Source: JBBATK01 sp044228285 (GTDB taxonomy: Bacteria; Bacteroidota; Ignavibacteria; Kapaibacteriales; NICIL-2). Taken from it: a stretch of DNA of 64,000 bases. This document shows, in pieces, positions 1 to 9,500 of this stretch. Numbering within the stretch: position 1 is the stretch's first letter; each line of letters begins with the position of its first letter. The translations under genes were made by a program, and so were the position numbers. The notes under the pieces are model-generated. The model searched no databases. It worked only from the letters and a program-made list of their open reading frames with translations, and had not been told where the DNA came from. Where the stretch lies: positions 62,001-126,000 of the forward strand of contig JBGAVD010000006.1 in NCBI GenBank assembly GCA_044228285.1. Direction: 5' to 3'.

Positions 1-1
1 C

Positions 2-220
2 TTTGCGTTGATCATGAGCTTTCTTAATCCCATCGACTTATCGCGCATCATGTTGTCGTTGGTTCTGGACCAGTCAGCTCTCATGGGTTACACTGGCGCG
101 ATCTACAAACAGTTCTTCGGTTCATGGCAAGGGATGAGTTTAGCACTTGGTGTTCTTGTGATTTGGGCGGTCGTACCTGTGCTTATAGCTCGTCGCACCT
201 TCTTGCGTAAGGACTTCTAA
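2..220 (+). CDS. nosY: ABC-2 type permease C-terminus, NosY-like (5' partial)
   Basis: This is the last 72 codons of a membrane permease whose start lies before the window. The visible part has the segment NPIDLSRIM, a cytoplasmic or re-entrant stretch ending in GYTGAIYKQFFGSWQG, one clear membrane helix, and a short basic tail ending RKDF. This matches the C-terminus of NosY-type copper-processing ABC permeases, which work with NosD and NosF to mature nitrous oxide reductase. The NnrS gene that follows after 63 nt supports a denitrification setting. The family assignment rests on a short tail, so a related Gld- or Nat-type ABC-2 permease cannot be excluded. Confidence 0.65.
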   Translation, partial: FALIMSFLNPIDLSRIMLSLVLDQSALMGYTGAIYKQFFGSWQGMSLALGVLVIWAVVPVLIARRTFLRKDF

Positions 221-283
221 TGAAGTGGCTGGCTAACAGCTACATCAGATACACTTGAATGAGTATTGCAACTCAACACACAC

Positions 284-1558
284 ATGAACAGGCATAACAC
301 AGGAGAATCGTTACGAGGCAAACTGCGTGATACGCTCTCACAAAAGGTAGAAGCTTACCGTGTTCTTTTTGCTTTGGGTGGCTTGCACGCGATCATTGGA
401 GCTGGGGTATGGGTTCTCTCGTTCTTCGATCTCATTAGTAGTCCCATACTCGTACACCCCTACATGATGAGTGGCGGCTTCTTACTGAGCTTTGCCTTTG
501 GATTCTTGTGGACAGCAGTTCCTCGCTTCACTCAAAGTCGAATGCCCTCATTAGCGGAACTGATCCCCCTCGTCCTCAGCGGCATAGCAACTCTTGTTGC
601 AGAGCTCTGTATGCGTGCAGATTGGCTTCTCTTCTTCTTGCTCAGCAGTAGCCTCATCTCCCTTCGATTTCTCGCGTCTCGATATCTCGAGCGCAAACAA
701 GATCCTCCAGAGTCATTTCTCTTCGTGGGAGTAGCCTTGATCGTGGGTACTGCATCTTTGGCTGTTCTCTGGATCTCGAACTTTGTCAGCATAGAACCAA
801 CTCTCTTCAGCTTTGCTCGCTCCTTCTTCCTCAAGGGCTTTATGCTCTTTCTGGTACTAGGCGTAGGCTTTCGTTTAATACCAGCCATCCTCGGCGTAAA
901 TGCGCCGCAGAAGATGGAAGTGATGAGCGTGGATGGCGTTCTTGCAGAGCTTCGCAAGAAGCAGAGAGGAACGCTCTGGCAGAACAGGGCGCTCATAGTC
1001 GCGGTTCTGCTCGCCTTTGCACTTGAGAGTCTATCCTACATTCGACTGAGTGCTGCACTCTTAGCAGCTGCGATGCTCTGGTCTGGTCTGCGCGGTTTTC
1101 ACTTCTATCGCGTTCCATCGTGGTCCAATCCATTTGCACTGATTGTCTGGCTCTCCGTGTTGAGTGTACTTCTCACACCACTCCTCATCGTGCTTTTCCC
1201 TGAGCGTGCCGTGCATCTGTGGCACTTGTACTTCATTGGCGGATTGGGTTTGATGACCATCATGGTTTCGTTGCGAGTTAGTGTGTCGCATAGTGGTGTA
1301 GCCGTGGCACATGTAGAAGAGAAGAAACCATACATCAAGTGGATAGGGGCACTCCTTGTGCTATCGGCACTCACACGACTATCAGTGGCATGGTGGCCAG
1401 AAACACTGAGCTCGCACTATCTCTACGCCGCCAGTGTGTGGGTGATCGCACTGCTAATCTGGTTTCGTCACTTTCTGAGCTATACCATTCGAGCAGAGCA
1501 AAAGCGAAGAATGCTGCTTCGTGAAGCAGCATCTGTAGCGAGCGTTTCATCGACCTAG
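284..1558 (+). CDS. nnrS: NnrS family heme-copper membrane protein
   Basis: This is a polytopic inner-membrane protein of 424 residues with about 12 hydrophobic helices. The NnrS signature is visible: VHPYMMSGGFLLSFAFGFLW followed by TAVPRFTQS near residues 60-90, and RLIPAILGVN near residue 200. NnrS proteins are linked to nitric-oxide resistance and denitrification; the biochemical role is not settled. I chose the ATG at 284; an in-frame TTG at 266 would add six residues. It lies 63 nt downstream of a NosY-like permease on the same strand, consistent with one nitrogen-oxide operon. No clear Shine-Dalgarno site is seen, which is common in this phylum. Confidence 0.85.
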   Translation: MNRHNTGESLRGKLRDTLSQKVEAYRVLFALGGLHAIIGAGVWVLSFFDLISSPILVHPYMMSGGFLLSFAFGFLWTAVPRFTQSRMPSLAELIPLVLSGIATLVAELCMRADWLLFFLLSSSLISLRFLASRYLERKQDPPESFLFVGVALIVGTASLAVLWISNFVSIEPTLFSFARSFFLKGFMLFLVLGVGFRLIPAILGVNAPQKMEVMSVDGVLAELRKKQRGTLWQNRALIVAVLLAFALESLSYIRLSAALLAAAMLWSGLRGFHFYRVPSWSNPFALIVWLSVLSVLLTPLLIVLFPERAVHLWHLYFIGGLGLMTIMVSLRVSVSHSGVAVAHVEEKKPYIKWIGALLVLSALTRLSVAWWPETLSSHYLYAASVWVIALLIWFRHFLSYTIRAEQKRRMLLREAASVASVSST

Positions 1559-1683
1559 CTACGAGGACCTAGACGCAACGAGCAAAGAGTCATTCATCAA
1601 CACAGAGTCACAATCACAAACACCGTCGTTCATTCACAATGCCTTGAGCATTCATTACCAACTCATCACTATTTGAGGTTAGC

Positions 1684-2229
1684 ATGAAAACCCTATATAC
1701 ATTCTGTCTTGCGTTGTTGTGTGCAAGTATCATGTCGTGTTCATCAGACAAAGCACAGAAAACAGACGAGGCTGCTTTGTCGGGCGGTGCCGGACAATCC
1801 GCCGTGGAAGACACCACGTCCGCAAAGGATATCGTGAAAGTAGCCATTGCGTCGCCTGATCACTCAACGTTAGTAACTGCTGTTACGGCAGCAGACCTCG
1901 TAAACTCTCTATCGAATGCCGGACCCTTCACCGTCTTCGCTCCTACCAACGCGGCGTTTGCAAAGCTGCCAGCAGGTACGGTTGAGGGTTTGTTGAAACC
2001 TGAGAACAAGTCGTCACTTGAGGACATCCTTCAGCATCACGTTGCCGTTGCAGTGTACGAAGCTGATGCGCTGAAGGATGGTCAGATACTCGGAATGGTT
2101 GACGGTAGGAACGCAACTATTCACCGCAAGGATGGAGCGCTCTTCATCGATGATGCTAAAGTTCTTGCTAGTGTCCGTGCTTCGAATGGTATCATTCATG
2201 TGATCGATGCTGTGGTGTTGGCGAAATAA
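1684..2229 (+). CDS. Fasciclin (FAS1) domain lipoprotein
   Basis: This 181-residue exported lipoprotein has a signal peptide ending in the lipobox I-M-S-C (Cys19), a flexible spacer of about 25 residues, then one FAS1 domain at residues 50-180. FAS1 landmarks are visible: the H1-type segment GPFTVFAPTNAAFAKLP and the H2-type segment ASNGIIHVIDAVVL at the C-terminus. FAS1 domains mediate adhesion or protein-protein contacts. It follows nnrS by 125 nt on the same strand. From memory, fasciclin lipoproteins occur in Bacteroidota nitrous-oxide clusters, but a direct role is inference. A hairpin at 2304 probably ends the transcript. Confidence 0.88.
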   Translation: MKTLYTFCLALLCASIMSCSSDKAQKTDEAALSGGAGQSAVEDTTSAKDIVKVAIASPDHSTLVTAVTAADLVNSLSNAGPFTVFAPTNAAFAKLPAGTVEGLLKPENKSSLEDILQHHVAVAVYEADALKDGQILGMVDGRNATIHRKDGALFIDDAKVLASVRASNGIIHVIDAVVLAK

Positions 2230-2303
2230 TGCCGTACTAAAAGCTGAGATAGTACCCCAGCAGCCTCATTTCACTCTACACCATTCAGAACATTTCTCTG
2301 TAC

Positions 2304-2341
2304 AATGGGTCGCGAATCTATCCGATGCGCGGCCCATTTTG
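2304..2341 (+). terminator. Probable rho-independent terminator after the fasciclin gene
   Basis: An 11-bp stem (2304-2314 with 2328-2338, one G-U pair) encloses a 13-nt loop and runs directly into a short T tract. It lies 75 nt past the fasciclin stop codon and before the TPR gene at 2465. The T tract is only four long, so strength is uncertain. Confidence 0.55.
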
Positions 2342-2464
2342 CTTTAAGCTCGGAAGTCAATGACTCTTCTCCACGAGTGAGATCCCTCCATGTCAGGCTC
2401 AGATTCATGGTATATGTCCTTGAAGCGTTAATTTGTTCAGCCGATACCACATCAATGATGATAC

Positions 2465-3346
2465 ATGAACACAAACAACAATGCACTTCCCCCGTTCGGA
2501 ACTATCTGGAACTTTGCTAATCCAGCTGGAACGAGGGAGCGTTTCCTTGAACTTGTACCATTGGCGAAGGAGTTAGGTGACGAGTCTTATCTCCTACAAT
2601 TGCAAACGCAGCTTGCCCGCACCTATAGTTTGCAGGGGAATTTTGCCGAAGCACACAGTATACTCGATTCTGTTGAAGAGTTGCTCAGTCCTGAGCACCA
2701 GCTGCCACGACTGCGTTATCTTTTGGAACGTGGACGCTGCTACAACTCTAACGGCGAGAAAGAGCGTGCACTGACATTTTTCATGGATGCAGTGCGCCTT
2801 GGTGAAGAGATTGCGGATTGGCGACTGGCCATAGATGCAGTGCATATGGTAGCCATTGCACAACCGAACGTGTACGACAAGATCACATGGAATCTCCGTG
2901 GATTGAAACTCGTTGAAGAGCACCCTGAACAAGACGGTTGGTTCTGGGCATTGTATAACAACTTGGGTGAAGATTACATGACAGCCCAACAGTATGACGA
3001 AGCGCACGCTACATTTGAGAAACTCCTTGCACTCCAAGTACAGCGCAATGGAGCTACGGACATGTACACGGTTAAAGACTGCGCACGAGCGCTGCGTTTA
3101 GGCGCAAAACCAGAGGACTCCGTTAGGCTTATGCAAGCTGAGCTTGACATATTGCTGTCAAAGAGCAGCGATGACGGCTGGATACGTGAAGAGCTTGCGG
3201 AAGCACTGACAGCGCTTGGATTGACTGCAGAGGCACGCCCGCATTTTGTAGCTGCCTATCGGCTGCTGAAAGACGATAGTTATTGTCTGCAGTATGAGCA
3301 AGCGAAGCTTGCTCGATTACAAGAAATGGCAACTGAGGACAAATAG
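2465..3346 (+). CDS. TPR-repeat protein, function unknown
   Basis: This 293-residue protein is almost entirely helical and made of degenerate tetratricopeptide repeats. Examples are QTQLARTYSLQGNFAEAHSI (about residues 50-70), LERGRCYNSNGEKERALTFF (about 88-108), YNNLGEDYMTAQQYDEAHAT (about 164-184) and EELAEALTALGLTAEARPHF (about 240-260). No signal peptide or membrane helix is seen, so it is probably cytoplasmic. TPR proteins act as interaction scaffolds; no partner can be named. It stands alone between two terminators and converges with the giant gene on the other strand, so it is likely a single-gene transcript. Confidence 0.8.
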   Translation: MNTNNNALPPFGTIWNFANPAGTRERFLELVPLAKELGDESYLLQLQTQLARTYSLQGNFAEAHSILDSVEELLSPEHQLPRLRYLLERGRCYNSNGEKERALTFFMDAVRLGEEIADWRLAIDAVHMVAIAQPNVYDKITWNLRGLKLVEEHPEQDGWFWALYNNLGEDYMTAQQYDEAHATFEKLLALQVQRNGATDMYTVKDCARALRLGAKPEDSVRLMQAELDILLSKSSDDGWIREELAEALTALGLTAEARPHFVAAYRLLKDDSYCLQYEQAKLARLQEMATEDK

Positions 3347-3473
3347 TATCGCCTTGTAAAACGGATTCTAAGCTCGCCTGAATGCACCCTAGAAATTGAT
3401 GTGTACTGCCAGAGCATACCATACAGACAAGCACTGTCATTGTCCTGCTTGGAATCGAACGTACTGCACATAG

Positions 3474-3512
3474 AAAAAGGGTCGCGATGGGGACAGCATC
3501 ACGACCCTTTTT
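3474..3512. terminator. Bidirectional terminator between convergent genes
   Basis: The arms at 3474-3488 and 3498-3512 pair with one mismatch (stem of about 14 bp). The stem has A5 on its left and T5 on its right, so each strand gets a stem followed by a T tract. It sits between the plus-strand TPR gene (ends 3346) and the minus-strand giant gene (ends 3535) and can serve both. Confidence 0.8.
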
Positions 3513-3534
3513 CCTTAGCAGAGAGCAGTTGCTC

Positions 3535-6500
3535 TTAGCGTACAATCACGAGCGGTGCTACAGCTTGCGTGTGAGCAGTTCGTAAACGTATTTGGTACAG
3601 ACCTGCGCTGAGATGCGCAGTCGAGAAGTGCTCTGTGTGTGAACCTGCACTTCTATGAACAAACACCTGTTGGTTCAACACGCGACCAAGTTCATCGATC
3701 ACTTCCATCTGAACATCATCTTCTGTTTCGAGCACATAGCTAAGACTCAACATGTCTGTAGCTGGCTGAGGAGTCAACTGAAGCATTGTTTCAGTTCCTT
3801 CTGTTGCTACATCATTGATGATCTGTAGACCATTACCATGCACACTGAAGTCATAGGATGCATGATCCTTATCGTTAGAGCTCACGGTTAGGGTTGCATT
3901 GTGATCGCCTGCTACTGTAGGCTTGAACTGAACGGACATCGTCTTTGTCTCGCCAGCGGCCACAATCCACGGGAAGGATGAGGCGTTGACAATCGAGAAG
4001 TCTGCTCTGTTTACCGACTTGAAGGATGCATCGCTGATTCGTAAGTCTGCCGTACCAGTATTGCGTAGTTCAAAACTGTGGGTTTTTGACTTGCCAATTT
4101 CCACGATACCAAACTCCGTATTCGTAGCAGTATTTGGTTGAAGTAAGCCATCTGCTATGACGTTACTGTTTCCATAGATCACTACGCTTGCTGTTGCTGC
4201 GACTGCGTTTCCTTCAATGCTGAAACTGTAGTCTGTTTGTTGATCGTCGTTACTGATCACGCGAACAATAGCCTGATGTTTGCCCAAGCGAGTTGGCTCA
4301 AACTCAATGTTCAGCACTTGACTTTGTGCGGCGTTCAGCTGGTTTGAGCTTAGAGAACTGAGACTGAAGGCTGCTGCATCGGCACCTTCCAAACTGATAG
4401 ATTGAACACGGAGAGGTGTTTTGCCAGCATTAACTACGAGGAACGAGTTTATTACTTGCTTTCCGAGAACAACAGTACCGAAGTCTGTATTGTCTGTTCC
4501 AGAAACTGTGCGTCGACCATTAGGAACAACCTTGTAGTTACCTTTAACAACGAGGGTTCGCTGAACGCCAGTGCCTTGAACGCCAAAGCTATACAGCGCT
4601 TCATCAAAGTCGTTCGAGTTGATCGTGAGTTGAGCGCTCCGGATACTCACGTCGAGTGCAGTGAATTGAACGATGACTTCTTGATAACTGTTCTTCGCTA
4701 TGCGAAGTGGGAAGCTCACATTGCCAGCGATACTAAATTCTGAGTTTGCTGCTCCAGTGAAGGTAATGGACTTCACTTGTAAGTCCGTGCCACCAGTATT
4801 GTAGATGACATAGCGACGAAGACTAGACTGACCAACCACCACTTCACCAAAGTCTGTATTGTTCAAAGTCTGTGGCTGGTTGCTGTTGCGAACGATGTCG
4901 ATGTTGTTGCCCTTAACACTGATCTCTGCACTTGTTGCGAGAGTTGTTGGATTCGTCATTACTAAGAGTTGTCCGCCTTCTACAACATCGCCAGGAATGG
5001 AGTAATGCGCTTGGCTTGTTACGATAAACTTGCCCGCTCCTAGAATATTCTGAACATCGATGATCCCGGATGACTCCTCGTCTTGGGTCAGATATCGTGA
5101 CCCGCCTGCAATGAATCGCGTGGTATCATGTTGAGCCAAGAGTGTCAGTTCATCATTGGCAATTGTGTATTGCCAAAACTTTCCATTATGCGCGTTGTTG
5201 CCAACGTCTTCTTGGAGAAGAATGTGGCCATAGTTGTCGATACAAAGATTGTCGAGCATTTTTTGTCCTTCTGTTCCATCCAACACAGCAGTAATCGTTC
5301 CGCCTTGTTCAGGCTTAGAGATATCTTGGAAACGAAGACGCCACAGGCGACTAGGCGCGCTAAAGGAGTTTGTCGTCGCGAAATAGAAGTCGTTTGGACT
5401 AGAAGGATCCCACGCACCATCTTCTGGTCGCAAGAAGGTTGTTACACCACGTTGATTACTAATGGTATTAAGAGCAACGCCATTTGTGTCACGTATAAAT
5501 CCAAGATCAATCAACGAGAAACTTGTGTTTGGGCTGGTCACGAATGAGCTCTGCTCAGCTACCATACCATTCACACCAACGCCATACAGCTTGCCATTTG
5601 TTAAGCCTGCTTTATCGATCTCAGTGCCCGCATTGGTCTTGTTTCCAACGTAGACATACACCTGACCTGGAGTGGAGTCATCAAGACCGACGACGATGGT
5701 TTTATCAGCCACCACTGGACAAGCCAGGATATTCTCACAACTGTATTTACCTAGGAAAGGCAGCTCATAGGTAGTACCACTGTTCACTCCACTAGCGATG
5801 TGCGCAAAAAGGCGTCCATTATCTCCTGCTTCTTCGCCGTTGAGGAAGAGTCGCTCTGAAGTTCCATTGCCGCTAGCAGCGTTGAAAAATGCACTTTGTG
5901 GCGCAAGATCTGACGAACAGAATCTTGAGAAGCTTGCAAGAGGTGAAGGATTAGATGAATTGTAGGTAGTATAACCTGTAGGACCCCACAGCTTTACATT
6001 GCGGATAAGATCTGATGCGGAAACGACCGATAAGTCGTTCTTGTTTATAACCCACTTAGACACAAATGCTCCGTTACTTCCGTGTGCACGTGTAACGCCT
6101 AAGCCAGCGGAAATTTCATGACTCACGAGCAAGGTGAATGTTCCATTGTTATTATCGAAAGCTCCGAGGCCGTCAGGCAAACCGATCATTTTATAGCCAC
6201 CAGCTACAACATCACCTGTGGTAACGATTGCGTTGAATTGTACGCCTGGAGCCAATGGGCTCAAGAATGGAGTCTGCGAGCTGCTTGGACCTGCACCTAG
6301 GGCTGAGGCATAGCTATCTGGATTGAACATCTGCAACAGCTGACCGCCTTCTACTGCTTCTCCTGGTATTGGGTAGTGCGCCTGATCGACGAGAAGAAAC
6401 TGTCCAGGGCCAAGGATACTTTGCATGTCGATGACACCAGATGCCTCTTCGTCTTGCGTCAGGAAGTTCACGCCGCCTGCAATGAAGCGATTGCCATCGT

Positions 6501-9500
6501 GCTGCGCCAATAGCTTTAATGAATCTGTTGCGACTGTGTACTGCCATACTTTGCCGTTGTGCACGTTGTTACCAACGTCCTCTTGAAGAAGGATGTGTCC
6601 GTAGTTATCCATACACATGTTATCTAACATCTTGACACCTTCCGTGCCATCGATCACAGCCGTAATTGTTCCGCCTGCTTCTGGACTATCAACATTGTTG
6701 AAGCGTAGTCTCCACACTCTGCTGGGACTGCTGAAGGAGTTTGTGGTGTTGAAGTAGAAGTCTCTAGGGTTTGAAGGATCCCATGCACCGTCTTCCGGGC
6801 GTAAGAATGTTGTGACACCCTTGACATTGCTCATTGTATTTAGAGCAGCACCTGTAGAATCACGAACTACACCCAAGTCTACGAGCCTGAACGTTGTATT
6901 GGCACCAGGAATAGAACTGCTTGATTCTGCACTCATGCCACTAACCGCTACACCATAGAGGCGACCATTGGTGTAACCTGCGCGATCAATCTCTGTACCT
7001 TCTTTGGTCTTAGTACCAATGTAGAAGTACACTTGGCCAGGAGTAGAATCATCGAGTCCTGCAACAACTGTTTTATCGCTTTGCATTGGACGAGCGAGAA
7101 GGTTTTCGCAACTGTACTTGCCGAATGTTGGCAGCTCATAGGTCGTTCCGGCCATAGGTCCAGTCACGATATGCGCAAACATGCGTCCGTTGTCGCCTGC
7201 TTCCTCACCATTCATGAAAATGCGCTCTTGGGTTCCGTTTCCACTTGCTGGATTGTAGAGAGCGAGTGGCGTAGGGAGATCTGCAGAACAGAATCGTGAG
7301 AATGATGCCAATGGCGATGGGTTAGACATGCTGAACGTTGTGTAGGACTTGCCATTCCAAAGATTGACATTGCGGATGAGATCGGATCCACTTTGGACAC
7401 TGAGGTTGGATTTGTTGATTATCCACTTAGACACAAAAGCACCATTGCTTCCGTGAGCGCGAACTGCTCCTAGTCCTGCATTAATCTCATGAGTCATGAG
7501 AAGAGTAAACGTACCATCATTGTTGTCGAACGCACCTAAGCCATCAGGCAGACCGGTCAGTCGATACCCGTTCTTTGCTGGGTCTTGAACCGTCAACAAA
7601 GACGAGAATGAAACTGCAGGTGCGACTGGTGTGAGGTATGGTGTTTGTGAGGAACTAGCCTTCGTGCCAAACGCGCCATTGTAGGAGTCAGGATTTGTAA
7701 GAACTAAGAGTTGTCCGCCTTCAACTGCTGCACCTGGGATGGCATAATGTCCTTGCGCAGCAAGGATGAACATACCTGGTCCAAGAATACTCTGCATATC
7801 AATAATCCCAGAGCTTTCCTCATCTTGTGTAAGGTAGTTCGAACCACCAGATACAAATCGTGTACTATCATGTTGCGCAATAACCTTCAGAGAATCCGTT
7901 GCGATGGTGTACTGCCAAACCTTTCCATTGTGAACATTGTTCCCAACATCCTCTTGTAAAAGGATGTGTCCGCTCTTATCGATCACCATGTTGTCGAGCA
8001 TGCGAATGCCTTCGGTACCATCGAGAACTGCGGTGATTGTACCACCGAGTTCAGGATTAGCAAGCGATGTAAAACGCAGGCGCCAGAGACGGCTAGGTGC
8101 AGAGAACGAGTTTGTTGTGTTGAAGTAGAAGTCCAGTGGATTGGATGGATCCCAAGCTCCGTCTTCTGGACGCAGGAATCGTGTTACATTTTTCGCGGTG
8201 CTCAACGCATTGATTGCTGTGCCAGTAGAATCGCGAAGTACTCCCAGATCAACCATCGTGAATTCCGTGTTGGGGGCAGGAGCTGTCGCACTGATTTCAC
8301 TTGGTAAATCCTTCACAGAAATACCATAGACACGTCCATTCGTTAATCCAGCTTTGTCGATTTCGGTGCCGGTTGAGACTTTCGTTCCAACATAGACATA
8401 CACTTGACCAGGTGTTGAATCATCTAGTCCAACCACCACTGTTTTATCAGCTTGGACTGGCCGAGCTAACAAGTTCTCGCAGCTGTACTTTCCTAAATGA
8501 GGAAGTTCGTAACTGTTTCCGGCATTTGGACCAGACGCAATGTGTGCAAAGAGACGCCCGTTGTCGCCTGCTTCTTCACCATTCAAGAACAGCTTCTCTT
8601 GTGTTCCCAATCCATTGAGAGGATTGTAGAAGGCATTGGTTGGTGGTAGATCTGCAGCACAAAAACGATTGAAGGCTGCTAAACTTGATGGGTTTGAAGC
8701 ATTGTATGTTGTGTATGAGCTGCCATTCCACAACATCACATTCTTAATGAGATCCGAACCGCTAATGACACGCAAGTCACTTTTGTTGATGACCCATTTT
8801 GAGACAAAGGCACCGACAGATCCGTGAGCGTGCACAGCACCAGAGGAGCCACCCATCTCATGATTCACTAACAATGTAAATGTGCCGTCATTGTTATCAA
8901 AGGCACCCAAACCATCAGGCAGACCAGCTAACATGTAACCCCCAATACTGTCTTGCACAGTTAGGATCGATGTAAGCTTCACTCCGTTTGCAAGTGGAGT
9001 CATATATGGCGTTTTCAAAGTGGAAACACCCGTAATGAGGTCATAACCGAAGTCAAACGAATGCATCGCATTCGCAGATCCGGAGGAGTAGATCTTGACT
9101 TGTGAAATGTCGTTCGCCTGAATGTTGTATTGAATTGTACCAACACTCGTCTGTGCAGGAATCACAAAGGTATATGTCGAACCACTAATCGCTGGAACCA
9201 GTGAAACCAGGATACCGCCATTTACTCTGTAATTAAGCAGTGCATTCGTAACGGCTGCGTTGTCTTTAATGGTAGCCACAATAGTGAATGGACCATTAGA
9301 GTTGGTAGATACCAGTGGTGTGTGCTCAATCGTAGGATTAACCTGAATGTCATAGCTCGCACGAACAGTCGTTGGGTTTGCGGGTGTAGCATTCTGATAT
9401 GCAGCTGGAGTCATCACAGCATCGCGACCCATACTCTTCACGTTAACGCGATTCGACGCGTACACATTTACTACAGTATAGCCGAAGTAGGCGTTTGGTG

